Source: Acidobacteriota bacterium (GTDB lineage Bacteria; Acidobacteriota; Thermoanaerobaculia; UBA5066). Taken from it: a DNA stretch of 64,000 bases. The notes under the pieces were generated by a model. It saw nothing but the letters and a program-made list of their open reading frames with translations, ran no database searches and was not told the DNA's origin. Made by a program: the position numbers and the translations under genes. The DNA lies in contig JAKOVQ010000047.1 of NCBI GenBank assembly GCA_029781975.1, positions 62,001-126,000 on the forward strand, in the 5' to 3' direction. Positions 24,834 to 37,556 of this stretch are shown here, in pieces; the first letter of the stretch is position 1; every line of letters starts with the position of its first letter.

Positions 24834-26366
24834 GTGACGGTCGCCCGGGCCCACGCGGCGTCGATCGTCGGTCTCGAGGCTCGCGGGGTCGTGGTCGAGG
24901 CGGCGGTCGGCGCGGGGCTCCCCGGCCTCACCCTCGTCGGCCTCCCGGACGCCGCCGTCCGCGAGAGCCGCGAGAGGGTCCGCTCGGCGCTGAGGCAGAT
25001 CGGCCTCCCGCTGCCCGGCAGGAACGTGGTCGTCAACCTCGCCCCGGCCGACCTCCCGAAGGTCGGGACGGGGCTCGACGTGGCGCTCGCCGTCGCGATC
25101 CTGGCCGCGAACGGCGACGTGCCGGCCGCCGGGCTGGAGTCCCTCGTCCTCGTCGGCGAGCTGGCCCTGGACGGGCGGCTCCGCCCCGTCCCGGGCCTCC
25201 TGGCGATCGCCGAGACGGCCCGGCGCGACGGCCGGGAGCTGATCGTGCCGGAGGAGAACGCGCGGGAGGCGTCGGCCCTTCCGGGCCTCACCGTCCACGC
25301 GGCCGGGCACCTGGGAGCCGTGGTCGCGCACGTCGCCGGCGTCGAGCTCCTCCCCCCGTTCCGGCCCGTCGCGGACGAGGAGCCTCCCCCGGACGGCGAC
25401 GCCGAGCCCGACCTCTCCGAGGTCCGGGGCCAGGCCCTCCCGCGGCGCGCGCTCGAGATCGCCGCGGCGGGAGGCCACAACCTCCTCCTCACCGGCCCTC
25501 CCGGGAGCGGGAAGACGATGCTCGCCCGGCGCCTTCCCGGCATCCTCCCTCCCCTCACCACCGAGGAAGCCCTGGAGGCGACGCGCATCTGGAGCGTGGC
25601 GGGGCGCCTCCCACCGGGGGCGGGGCTCCTCCGCCGCCGCCCGTTCCGGGCCCCCCACCACGGCGCCTCGGCGGCGGCGCTGGTCGGCGGAGGCGCAGAC
25701 CCACGGCCGGGGGAGCTCTCCCTCGCGCACTTCGGCGTCCTCTTCCTCGACGAGCTCCCCGAGTTCCGGCGCGACGCCCTCGAAGCCCTTCGGGAGCCCC
25801 TCGAGGAAGGTGTCGTCAGCGTCTCACGCGCCTCCGGGAGCCGGTCCTTCCCGGCCCGATTCCTCCTGGCGGCCGCCATGAACCCCTGCCCGTGCGGATT
25901 CCGCGGCGACCCGAAGCGCTCGTGCGCCTGCTCGGAGCACGACCTCGCGCGCTACAGGCGGAAGATCTCGGGACCGCTCCTCGACCGGATCGACCTCCAC
26001 GTCGAGGTCCCCGCCGTCCCGGCGGCCGACTTCCACGCGCCCGGGGCCGGCGAGCCCTCCGCGGAGGTCCGCCGGCGCGTCTCGGCAGCGCGGGATCGAC
26101 AGAGGGCACGGACGGGGGACGCCCGGCTCCTGAACGCGACGCTCCCCTCCCGCCTCGTCGCCGCCTCCACCCGGCCGAGTCCCGAGGCCCGGGACCTCCT
26201 CGCCCAGGCCATGGACCGGATGGGGCTCTCCGCCCGCGCGTACCAGCGGGTCCTGCGGGTCGCCCGCACGGTCGCGGACCTGGCGGGGGCCGGCGACGTC
26301 GGCCCCGCCCACGTGGCCGAAGCCCTGCGCTACCGCCCTCCCGCCCCGTCCCGCTCCCCGCGCTAG
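24834..26366 (+). CDS. YifB/ComM-family AAA+ ATPase (Mg-chelatase-like)
   Basis: A 510-residue protein with an N-terminal Lon-protease-like fold (EAAVGAGLPGLTLVGLPDAAVRESRERV), a central AAA+ module (Walker A TGPPGSGKTML, Walker B LFLDELPEF) and the C-terminal Mg_chelatase domain (AYQRVLRVARTVADLAG). The CxxC-rich NPCPCGFRGDPKRSCACSEHD segment is typical. ComM is a hexameric helicase that extends branch migration during natural transformation; others are uncharacterised. The start is GTG 24834, 6 nt after the MltD-like gene. Confidence 0.93.
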   Translation: MTVARAHAASIVGLEARGVVVEAAVGAGLPGLTLVGLPDAAVRESRERVRSALRQIGLPLPGRNVVVNLAPADLPKVGTGLDVALAVAILAANGDVPAAGLESLVLVGELALDGRLRPVPGLLAIAETARRDGRELIVPEENAREASALPGLTVHAAGHLGAVVAHVAGVELLPPFRPVADEEPPPDGDAEPDLSEVRGQALPRRALEIAAAGGHNLLLTGPPGSGKTMLARRLPGILPPLTTEEALEATRIWSVAGRLPPGAGLLRRRPFRAPHHGASAAALVGGGADPRPGELSLAHFGVLFLDELPEFRRDALEALREPLEEGVVSVSRASGSRSFPARFLLAAAMNPCPCGFRGDPKRSCACSEHDLARYRRKISGPLLDRIDLHVEVPAVPAADFHAPGAGEPSAEVRRRVSAARDRQRARTGDARLLNATLPSRLVAASTRPSPEARDLLAQAMDRMGLSARAYQRVLRVARTVADLAGAGDVGPAHVAEALRYRPPAPSRSPR

Positions 26367-26429
26367 CGCGCGGGGAGCCCCTCGGGGAAGCGCCCGGACC
26401 CCTCCAGGCCGTCTCGGGAAGCCGAACGC

Positions 26430-26457
26430 TTGACGTCCCGGCCGTGGCAGATAAACT
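26430..26457 (+). promoter_or_regulatory. Promoter of the M23 peptidase gene
   Basis: TTGACG (26430-26435), a 16-nt spacer and TAAACT (26452-26457). The inferred leader to GTG 26536 is about 70 nt. Confidence 0.65.
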
Positions 26458-26535
26458 CCCCGAGTTCGTCATGCGGATCGAGGTGGGGACAGCGACGCCT
26501 GGCGAGGCGCGGGACGCGGGGCGGGGGAAGACCCG

Positions 26536-27414
26536 GTGACCCGCCGGACCCACACCATCATCTTCGTACCGCACGCGCGTGCACGGTTTCGCCAGTTTCA
26601 GGTCTCGTCGCGGCTCCTTTGGGCGAGCGCCTCGGGGGCGCTCCTGGCGGTCCTCCTCGGGGGGGTCTTCGGGGTCCTCTGGATCCGGTCGATCCGCGAG
26701 AACCGGGAAGTGTCGGCTCTCGTGGAGCAGAACCGCGACCTGCGCGGCCGGACGAAGACGCTGAACGCCAAGCTCGAGACCCTGGAGAAGAGCCTCGCCG
26801 AGTTCGAGGAGCGGACGCGGAAGCTGTCGATCGTCGCCGGGCTCTCGGGCGTCCAGGACCCGGGGACGGGCGGCGTCGGCGGCCTCACCGCGGTCTCGCT
26901 CGACCCCTCGGTGCGCGCCGAGGCCGGGCTCGAGGAGGCCGCACGCAGGAGCGTCCTCCTCTCCTCGAGGCTCGGGAAGATCGAGGACCGGCTCGCCCTC
27001 GAGGCCGACCAGCTGGCCCTGACGCCCACCCTCGCCCCGGCGGTCGGGGTCCTCACCGCGGGCTTCGGGCCGCGGTCCGATCCCTTCACGGGCCAGCAGG
27101 AATACCACACGGGGCTCGACATCTCGGCCCCGGCCGGCAGCCGGGTCGTCGCTCCGGCGAACGGGACGGTGGTCCGCGTCGGCTGGGAGCACGGCTACGG
27201 CAAGTTCGTCGAGATCGCCCACGGCTTCGGGCTCTCCAGCCTCTACGGACACCTCGAGACCTCGCGGGTCCTGGAGGGGCAGCGGGTCCATCGCGGGGAC
27301 CTCGTCGGGCTCGTCGGATCCACGGGACGATCGACCGGGCCCCACCTCCACTACGAGGTCCACGTCGAGGGGCGGCCCGTGAACCCCCTCGACTACGTCC
27401 TCAACGCCTTCTGA
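26536..27414 (+). CDS. M23-family murein endopeptidase (membrane-anchored, coiled coil)
   Basis: A 292-residue protein with an N-terminal membrane anchor (about 27-50), a coiled coil (about 55-100, QNRDLRGRTKTLNAKLETLEKSL, shown in part by its pattern) and a C-terminal LytM domain. The zinc ligands are visible in HTGLDI and GPHLHYEV. Such proteins either cut peptide cross-links or, when ligands are missing, activate amidases; here the ligands are intact. It faces the periplasm. The start GTG 26536 follows a clear promoter. Confidence 0.92.
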   Translation: MTRRTHTIIFVPHARARFRQFQVSSRLLWASASGALLAVLLGGVFGVLWIRSIRENREVSALVEQNRDLRGRTKTLNAKLETLEKSLAEFEERTRKLSIVAGLSGVQDPGTGGVGGLTAVSLDPSVRAEAGLEEAARRSVLLSSRLGKIEDRLALEADQLALTPTLAPAVGVLTAGFGPRSDPFTGQQEYHTGLDISAPAGSRVVAPANGTVVRVGWEHGYGKFVEIAHGFGLSSLYGHLETSRVLEGQRVHRGDLVGLVGSTGRSTGPHLHYEVHVEGRPVNPLDYVLNAF

Positions 27415-27428
27415 GCTAGTCGTTTCCG

Positions 27429-27447
27429 CGGGGGGCTCGCTCCCCCG
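27429..27447 (+). terminator. Possible terminator hairpin after the M23 gene
   Basis: A 6-bp GC stem (27429-27434 / 27442-27447) with a 7-nt loop, 15 nt after the stop. It has no T-tract. The rest of 27448-27639 holds only a TACGAT hexamer at 27608-27613 as a possible secA -10. Confidence 0.35.
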
Positions 27448-27639
27448 TCCGCCATTCTCCCGCGCGGGGAGCCCCTCCGTCTCCGCCTGCCGTACGAGAG
27501 GGACCGAGGCCCTGATCGCAGCTTCTCGCGAATCCCCCCGGCTCGCCCCGGCGAGTCCCCGGGCGTCCGCCGCGGCGGGCTCCTCCGGCCCCCTTCGGAC
27601 GCTCTGCTACGATCGCCGCCCCGCGCGGCGGGATGAGAC

Positions 27640-30486
<2,847 letters not shown>

Positions 30487-30553
30487 CCGGGGCGTCCCCC
30501 CTCCCCGTCCCGGCGCCGTCCCGGCTCCGCCCCCGCTCCGGCCCGTCCCGTGG

Positions 30554-30559
30554 TATGAA
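30554..30559 (+). promoter_or_regulatory. -10-like element of guaB
   Basis: TATGAA, 5 nt before the guaB ATG, with no recognisable -35. It fits the short-leader pattern seen elsewhere in the window. Confidence 0.3.
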
Positions 30560-30564
30560 GCCCC

Positions 30565-32018
<1,454 letters not shown>

Positions 32019-32040
<22 letters not shown>

Positions 32041-33287
32041 GCCGTCCCTGCCAGCAGGGACCTCACGGCCTCCTCCGTCTCCTTCTTCAGCCTCGCGAAC
32101 CTCTCCCCCGTCGCCGGCCCGTCGAACCCGGTGTGGGTCCTGACGATCCGGTGGCTCCGGTCGAGGAAGAGCGTCGTCGGATACCCCCCGAAGCCGGCCA
32201 GCTGGGCCCGCGGCGCGGAGGAGGCGGCGTCCTTCGTGGTGCCGGCGAGGAGGACCGGGTAGTCGATCCCGTACCGCTCCTTGAACCGGGCGATCTGGCG
32301 GAAGCTCCGCTCGGGGTCGGCCGTGTACTCGTAGGAGAGGGCGACCACGCGGAGCCCCGCCGCCCGGTAGCGGCGTGACAGGTCCACGAGGAGGGGAGCC
32401 TCGTCGTGGCAGTTCGGGCACCACGTCCCCAGGAAGGTGACGATCATCGGCCGCCCCGCGTAGGCGGGGTCCTCCGACGAGACGACCTTGCCGGGAGCCT
32501 CCGGGAGGGAGAAGGTGAACGGGACGGAGGGGTCCTTCGCCCGGACGATCGACCCCCCGTCGGGAAGCCACGTCGCCGCCGAGGCGGCGTCCAGACGGCG
32601 TGCGTGCCACGGCTGCGGGGCGCTCGCCCGCGCCCGGAACTCCCCCGCAAGGCTCCCGTCCGGCCCGACCTCCCCGGTCAACCGGTAGATGAAGAAGCCG
32701 TTGAAGACCGTCAGGACGAGGCGGCGGCCGTCGAAGGTGCCGTGGAGGGGACCGTAATCGCCGCTCGTCGAGAGGAGAGTCCCCCACGCCCGTCCCCCGT
32801 CCTGGCGGAACGAGCCGAGGAGCCGCTCCTCCTTTCCGGCAGGGCCGAGGACCATCCCCCACTCCCCGGCGACCGACGGGGCCCCGGCGGCCGGGACGGG
32901 GATCGCCGGGGCCTTCGGGGAGGCCCGGAAAGGGACCTCGAGGACGACCGTCCCCGTATTCCGCGTGTAGGTGCCGACGAGGCCGTCGCCGTCCCGGTGC
33001 GCCACGATCCGGGCGTCGTACGCCGCGAGCTCGAGGTCGAGGCTCGAACCGTCCCACGACGCGGAGGTGAAGGGGGTCTCGACCGGAGGGTTCCGGAGGA
33101 CGGCCGAGAGTCCCTTCCCCTTCCTCTCGACCCTCAGCTCGAACGCCATCTCCACCCCCGCCGCCGGATCCAGGACCCCGTACCAGAGCCCGGTCGGCGC
33201 CGGCTCCGCGGCAGGGGCGGGGGCGGCGCCCGCGAGGAGGAGGGCGATCGGGGCCAGGTACGCGGCGGAACGGGCGAAGGCGCTCAT
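32019..33287 (-). CDS. TlpA-like thioredoxin-fold protein with N-terminal beta domain
   Basis: A 422-residue secreted protein. The signal peptide ends near residue 27 ([10 protein letters not shown]). Residues about 30-250 form two beta-rich GxW-type modules of unknown function ([38 protein letters not shown]). The C-terminal thioredoxin fold has [14 protein letters not shown] (Cys290 and Cys293) and the cis-Pro region [10 protein letters not shown]. TlpA/ResA proteins reduce disulfides in the periplasm, for example in cytochrome c maturation. The partner here is unknown. The second module resembles the C-terminal part of the protein at 35375-36130. Confidence 0.82.
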
Positions 33288-33297
33288 CGGCGCGAGC

Positions 33298-34659
33298 TTA
33301 CCCCCCCTCGCGTTCCTGCTCCGTCCGCAGCCTGTCGCGCAGGGCGCGGATCTCCGTCAGGCGCTCGCCGAGCTCCCTCTCGCGTCCCCGCGGGCCGGGA
33401 CGGTAGTAGGACCGCCCCGCCAGCGCGTCGGGCAGGCACGAGAGACCAACGGTTCCCTCCGCGAGGTCGTGGGCGTACGCGTACCCCCGCCCGTAGCCGA
33501 GGCGCTCCATCAGGCCCGTCGGGGCGTTGCGGATCGCCAGAGGGGGCGGCTCGTTCGGGCTCTCGGCGACGTCCCGCGCGGCCGCGCCGTAGGCGACGTA
33601 GACGGCGTTGGACTTCGGCGCGAGGGCCAGGTAGAGGGCCGCCTCGGCGAGGGCGAGGGCCCCCTCGGGGAGACCGAGGAAGTGGACGGCGTCGCGGGCG
33701 GCGACGGCGAGCCGCAGCGCCTCCGGGTCGGCCAGGCCGACGTCCTCGGTCGCGGCGCGGACCAGCCGGCGCGCCACGAAGAGCGGGTCCTCTCCGCCCT
33801 CCAGCATCCGCGCGAGCCAGTAGAGGGTCGCGTCGACGTCGGAGTCCCGGAGCGACTTGTGGAGCGCGGAGACGAGGTCGTAGTGCTGCTCCCCGGACTT
33901 GTCGTAGAGGAGGCTCTTCCTCACGAGCGCCGCGGCCAGGACCTCGGGCGTCAGCGGAATCGCCGGCCCGGCGTGGGCGGCCGCCGCCTCCAGCGCGTTG
34001 AGCGCGCGCCGCGCGTCCCCGTCGGCGAACCGCGCGAGCCACGCGAGCCCCTCCTCGGGGAGGTCGACCCGTCCCCCGAGACCGCGCTCGGCGTCCCGTG
34101 ACGCCCGCCTCAGGAGCTCCGACAGCCCCTCCAGCGACAGGGGGGGAAGGACGACGACGACGAGCCGCGAGAGGAGCGCGCCGTTCAGCTCGAACGACGG
34201 GTTCTCCGTCGTCGCGCCGACGAGCGTCACCGCGCCCGCCTCCACGTACGGGAGGAAGACGTCCTGCTGCGCGCGGTTGAACCGGTGGATCTCGTCGACG
34301 AAGAGGAGGGTCCTCTCCCCGCGCCGGCGGAGCTGCTTCGACTCCTCGAGGACCTCCCGGACCTCCTTCACCCCCGAGACGACGGCGGAGAAGTCGAGGA
34401 ACCGTGCCCGGGTCGAGGCCGCGACGACCCGCGCGAGCGTCGTCTTGCCGCTCCCCGGGGGCCCCCAGAGGACCATCGACGGGACGCGGTCCTCGGCGAC
34501 CGCTCGAGCCAGGAACGACCGCTCACCCGACAGGTCCGGGGGGAGGACCATCTCGGCCAGCGTCCGGGGGCGCATCCGCTCCGCGAGCGGCGCGCCTGCG
34601 ACCGGGGCGGGCGGATCGGGCGGCAGGTCGCCGAACAGCTCGCCGGGGCGGGGTCTCAC
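33298..34659 (-). CDS. rarA: Replication-associated recombination protein A
   Basis: A 453-residue clamp-loader-like AAA+ ATPase (RarA/MgsA/WRNIP1 family). Walker A is GPPGSGKTTLA near residue 66, Walker B LLFVDEIHRFNRAQQD, sensor 1 GATTENPSF. The C-terminal tetramerisation domain has SLLYDKSGEQHYDLVSALHKSLRGSD-like sequence. It acts at stalled replication forks. GTG 34659 overlaps the stop of the upstream TPR gene (GTGA). The last ~25 residues are charged. Confidence 0.95.
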   Translation of the reverse strand: MRPRPGELFGDLPPDPPAPVAGAPLAERMRPRTLAEMVLPPDLSGERSFLARAVAEDRVPSMVLWGPPGSGKTTLARVVAASTRARFLDFSAVVSGVKEVREVLEESKQLRRRGERTLLFVDEIHRFNRAQQDVFLPYVEAGAVTLVGATTENPSFELNGALLSRLVVVVLPPLSLEGLSELLRRASRDAERGLGGRVDLPEEGLAWLARFADGDARRALNALEAAAAHAGPAIPLTPEVLAAALVRKSLLYDKSGEQHYDLVSALHKSLRDSDVDATLYWLARMLEGGEDPLFVARRLVRAATEDVGLADPEALRLAVAARDAVHFLGLPEGALALAEAALYLALAPKSNAVYVAYGAAARDVAESPNEPPPLAIRNAPTGLMERLGYGRGYAYAHDLAEGTVGLSCLPDALAGRSYYRPGPRGRERELGERLTEIRALRDRLRTEQEREGG

Positions 34660-35378
34660 CGGGCGGCCTTGTCGATCTCCTCCTCGAGAGCCGCGAGGGC
34701 GGGCATGTCCGGCTTCACCTTCTTCAGCTCGGCGAGGAGCTCCTTCGCCTTCTTCGGGTCCTTCTTGTCGAACGCGTAGACCACGACCCGGTTGAAGATC
34801 GACTGCCAGTGCTTCGGGTCCGCCTTCTGGGCCCGCTCGAACATCTCGAGGGCCTTGTCGATCTGCCCCACGTTTCGGTACGACACGCCGAGGTCGGTCA
34901 GGACGTTCGCGTCGCCGTCCTTCACCTTCAGCGCGCGCTCGTAGGCTCCGACCGCCTTGTCGAACTCCTGCGCGTCGTACGCCGCGTTGCCGAGGTTGAC
35001 CAGCGTGACGTAGTCGTTCGGGAGCTTCTGAGCCGCCTCCTCCGCGTCCTTCAGCCGCTGCCGCGCGGCCGGGTCGGGTGCCGGCGCGGCGGCCGGCGGC
35101 GGCTGCTGCGCCGCCATCTCGGCGAACCCGGGGATCCCGGCATGCGGGTCGACGGGCATCGCGGCCGAGGGGCCGGGCCCCGCCTTGTCGAGATAGAGGT
35201 AGGCCGCCGCGAATCCCAGGAGGAGCCCCACCGCCGCGAAGAGCGCGCGATCGCCCCAGCGCGCGGGCGCCGCGGATCCCTGCGCCTCCCGGCTGGCGGT
35301 CCCGGCTTCGGCCGGCCGGCGGGGCGCGGTCTTCGCCGGCGGCGGGGGAAGGTGGTCGTCGAGGTTCTCGTCGTTCAC
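34656..35378 (-). CDS. Membrane-anchored TPR protein
   Basis: A 240-residue protein. A Pro-rich cytoplasmic N terminus precedes one membrane helix (about 49-70, ALFAAVGLLLGFAAAYLYL) and a Pro/Ala stretch. About four TPR-like repeats follow (YVTLVNLGNAAYDAQEFDKA, NVLTDLGVSYRNVGQIDKA, WQSIFNRVVVYAFDKKD). It probably scaffolds a periplasmic complex; no enzyme motif is seen. GTG 35378 overlaps the upstream stop and its own stop overlaps rarA, so three genes are coupled. Confidence 0.75.
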   Translation of the reverse strand: MNDENLDDHLPPPPAKTAPRRPAEAGTASREAQGSAAPARWGDRALFAAVGLLLGFAAAYLYLDKAGPGPSAAMPVDPHAGIPGFAEMAAQQPPPAAAPAPDPAARQRLKDAEEAAQKLPNDYVTLVNLGNAAYDAQEFDKAVGAYERALKVKDGDANVLTDLGVSYRNVGQIDKALEMFERAQKADPKHWQSIFNRVVVYAFDKKDPKKAKELLAELKKVKPDMPALAALEEEIDKAAR

Positions 35379-36130
35379 TGGGGGGGACCTCCGTCGTCCT
35401 GGTCGGGCAGGGGTGATGCGGACCAGGTCCCCGCCACGGGGCCGATGGCGGGGACGAGGTTCGTCCCCTGCCACGTCCCGGCGAAGCGGCGCCGGTCCGC
35501 GCCCAGCTTACCGTAGAAGTTGGCGTCGGCGCCGCGCTCGGCGTCGACGCGCTGCAGCGTCAGCTTCTCCGCGACGAACGTCCCGCGCAGGGAGCCCCGG
35601 AACCCGCCGCTGAGCGTGTAGTCGCCCGACACGATGGTCCCGTCGAGGACCAGGTGGAAGACCCCCTGCTGGCCGCCCGGGTCGATGGTGACGGCCCACC
35701 GCCCGGTGACCGGGTCCGCGGGAGCCCGGGCGCTCCGCCGCCGGGCGATCTCCTCGGAGAGGAACGCGATCCGGCGGCCCCTCTCCACGAGCCTCACCGC
35801 CAGGGCGCGGCGCGACTCCTGGAGGACTCGGGCACGCCCCTCGGCCTCCGCGACCCGGTCCTCCTCGTCGCGGAGGGTCTCGGGGTCGGGGTCGCCGGTC
35901 CGGGCGAGGTCGAGGACGCGGGCGCGGGCGGCCACGGCGGCAGCCTCGGCGCGGGCGGTCTGGACGGTGACCCGCTCGAGGTCGGCGACGTCCTCTGCGC
36001 GCCCGCGCCGCTCCAGGTCGAGGGCTACGAGGAGGCTCTCGAGCCCCGCGTCGGGGCGGGCGGGCGCCCCGAGGGCAAGGGGTCCGGCGAGGAGGAGCGG
36101 GAGGACGAAGCGGCTCCGGCTCGGGCGCAT
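35375..36130 (-). CDS. Secreted protein of unknown function (coiled coil plus beta domain)
   Basis: A 251-residue protein I do not recognise. The signal peptide ends near residue 25 (LALGAPARPDA). A long Ala/Arg/Glu-rich helical region (about 30-135) probably forms a coiled coil. The C-terminal ~110 residues are beta-rich with G-x-W repeats (GRWAVTIDPGGQQGVFHLVL, GTFVAEKLTLQRV, FAGTWQGTNLVP), a lipocalin-like pattern. It heads a coupled unit with the TPR gene and rarA. A TATAGT -10 lies 6 nt before its ATG, which suggests a leaderless mRNA. Confidence 0.7.
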   Translation of the reverse strand: MRPSRSRFVLPLLLAGPLALGAPARPDAGLESLLVALDLERRGRAEDVADLERVTVQTARAEAAAVAARARVLDLARTGDPDPETLRDEEDRVAEAEGRARVLQESRRALAVRLVERGRRIAFLSEEIARRRSARAPADPVTGRWAVTIDPGGQQGVFHLVLDGTIVSGDYTLSGGFRGSLRGTFVAEKLTLQRVDAERGADANFYGKLGADRRRFAGTWQGTNLVPAIGPVAGTWSASPLPDQDDGGPPQ

Positions 36131-36136
36131 CGCAAC

Positions 36137-36142
36137 ACTATA
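36137..36142 (-). promoter_or_regulatory. -10 element of the 36130 gene
   Basis: TATAGT on the minus strand, 6 nt before ATG 36130. The transcript would start at or next to the A of the start codon. Confidence 0.55.
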
Positions 36143-36188
36143 CGGAAAGCGCGCGCCGCGCGCCGGAGGACCGTGTCCCGAGGGGCCT

Positions 36189-36707
36189 TCAGCGGGCCCG
36201 GGGCGTCGACCGCTTCCGCGCGACGGACCGGTCGAGGGCCCGCTCCACCTCGGTCTCGACCTCGCGCTCGTCGAGGCCGTTGACGAGGGCGATCTCCGAG
36301 ACGACCAGGTAGCGGGCGCGCTCGTACATCTTCTTCTCGCGGAAGGAGAGCGCCTTGTGCTTCTGGACCCAGTTGAGGTTCTTGAGGACGTCGGCCACGT
36401 CGGGGAGGCGGCCCGTCCTCATCTTGTCGAGGTTCTGCTTGAAGCGGCCCTTCCAGTCGCTGGTCGGGTCGAACCCCCCGTCCTCCAGGAGGCGGAAGAT
36501 CGTCCCGACGTCCTGCCGGCGCACCAGCGGGCGAAGGCCGACCCGGTCCGAGTTGGAGACGGGGATCGTGACGCGGGAGTTCGTCCCCAGGAGCCGGACC
36601 TGGTAGCAGGGATGCGCCGAGCCCTCGACGAGGGATTCGTGGATCGTCTCCACCACGCCGACGCCGTGGTTCGGATAGACGAGCTTTTCACCGATCTTGA
36701 AGCTCAA
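36189..36707 (-). CDS. carD: CarD-family transcriptional regulator
   Basis: A 172-residue protein with an N-terminal RNA-polymerase-interacting Tudor-like domain (FKIGEKLVYPNHGVGVVETI, YQVRLLGTNSRVTIPVSN) and an all-helical C-terminal DNA-binding domain (WVQKHKALSFREKKMYERARYLV, in part). CarD/CdnL proteins stabilise open promoter complexes, notably at rRNA promoters. The start is a TTG at 36707 preceded by GGGAGG. A near-consensus promoter lies 30 nt upstream. The C-terminal tail is basic. Confidence 0.93.
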   Translation of the reverse strand: MSFKIGEKLVYPNHGVGVVETIHESLVEGSAHPCYQVRLLGTNSRVTIPVSNSDRVGLRPLVRRQDVGTIFRLLEDGGFDPTSDWKGRFKQNLDKMRTGRLPDVADVLKNLNWVQKHKALSFREKKMYERARYLVVSEIALVNGLDEREVETEVERALDRSVARKRSTPRAR

Positions 36708-36736
36708 GCCGTCGCCTCCCTGAAGAGCGGACGCTC

Positions 36737-36765
36737 AGTCTAAGCGCTCGCGCGGGCCGGGTCAA
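36737..36765 (-). promoter_or_regulatory. carD promoter
   Basis: TTGACC (36765-36760), a 17-nt spacer and TAGACT (36742-36737) on the minus strand. It lies between the tRNA-Leu 3' end and carD. Confidence 0.75.
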
Positions 36766-36822
36766 CGCGCCTCCGGACGGCGATGCGGGGCCGCTCGGGG
36801 GCCCGACCGTGGCCGGCTCGGC

Positions 36823-36909
36823 TGGTGCCGGAGGCGGGACTCGAACCCGCATGTCCGCGAGGGACGGGGGATTTTGAGTCCCCTGCGTCTGCCATTCCGC
36901 CACTCCGGC
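36823..36909 (-). tRNA. tRNA-Leu (anticodon CAA)
   Basis: An 87-nt class II tRNA on the minus strand with encoded CCA (36825-36823). The acceptor arms GCCGGAG / CTCCGGC pair fully. The anticodon stem GGGGA / TCCCC closes the loop CTCAAAA, giving CAA (36876-36874). A long variable arm and the T-arm GGTTCGAGTCC are present. It reads UUG codons. Confidence 0.96.
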
Positions 36910-36924
36910 CCCGGCGGGCGGGCC

Positions 36925-36930
36925 AGTCTA
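36925..36930 (-). promoter_or_regulatory. -10 element of tRNA-Leu
   Basis: TAGACT on the minus strand, 15 nt before the mature 5' end and identical to the carD -10. No clear -35. Confidence 0.45.
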
Positions 36931-36957
36931 GCAGGGCGCCCGGGGCGCCCGGGACGG

Positions 36958-37422
36958 TCAGGCCCAGTCGAGCTCGATCGAGGCGTGGAGGTGGGCCGCG
37001 ACCGCCCCGACGATCGCGCCGACCGTGTTCCAGAAGACGTCGTTCACGTCGGCGGCCCTGGTCGGGAGGAAGAACTGGACGGTCTCGATGCCGACCGAGA
37101 GGACGAGCCCGAGGAACGCGACCTCGAGGTGGGTCCTCAGGCGCGGCCTGTCTCGCCCGTCGACGAGCTTCCAGGCGAGGAAGCCCCACGCCGCGAAGAG
37201 CGCCAGGTTCCCGAGGAGGCCCGCCACCGCCAGGAGGGCCCGGGCGTTCAGGAACCCGGACCGGCCGGCCTGCTGGGCGATCCGGGCCACGTCGTCGAAC
37301 GGGACGAGGTTCGTCCGGACGCCGGGACGGCCCTCCACGACGAGCGTCGCCCCGAGGAGGAGCGCCGTGTAGGCGGCGAGGAGGGCCCCCTGGAGCCCCT
37401 TGCTGACGACGACCTTCCTCAC
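36958..37422 (-). CDS. VanZ-like membrane protein
   Basis: A 154-residue protein with four predicted membrane helices and the VanZ-family pattern (NLVPFDD near residue 38; FLGLVLSVGIETVQFFLPTRAADVNDVFWNTVGAIVGA, conserved ETxQ and D-x-D-N segments, shown in part). VanZ of enterococci gives low teicoplanin resistance, but the role of most homologues is unknown. GTG 37422 follows GGGAGG. It diverges from the MgtE-N/CBS gene. Confidence 0.82.
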   Translation of the reverse strand: MRKVVVSKGLQGALLAAYTALLLGATLVVEGRPGVRTNLVPFDDVARIAQQAGRSGFLNARALLAVAGLLGNLALFAAWGFLAWKLVDGRDRPRLRTHLEVAFLGLVLSVGIETVQFFLPTRAADVNDVFWNTVGAIVGAVAAHLHASIELDWA

Positions 37423-37521
37423 GAGGCCTCCCCCGCCGCCCGGGCCCCGGACCGGACGGGCGCGGCGGCGGGCGACGCGGAACGGATTCGGGCCATCGGG
37501 CGGAGCTTAGCGGAACCGGCG

Positions 37522-37550
37522 TTGACGCCTCCGGCCCCGCCTCCCAGAAT
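37522..37550 (+). promoter_or_regulatory. Promoter of the MgtE-N/CBS-NRAMP operon
   Basis: TTGACG (37522-37527), a 17-nt spacer and CAGAAT (37545-37550). The -10 is only 6 nt before ATG 37557, so there is no room for a leader or riboswitch. Confidence 0.65.
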
Positions 37551-37556
37551 CGGCCA

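Noticed and set aside
37423-37556. Mg2+ (M-box) or Mn2+ (yybP-ykoY) riboswitch before the MgtE-N/NRAMP operon.
   Set aside because: The promoter ends 6 nt before the ATG, leaving no leader to hold one.
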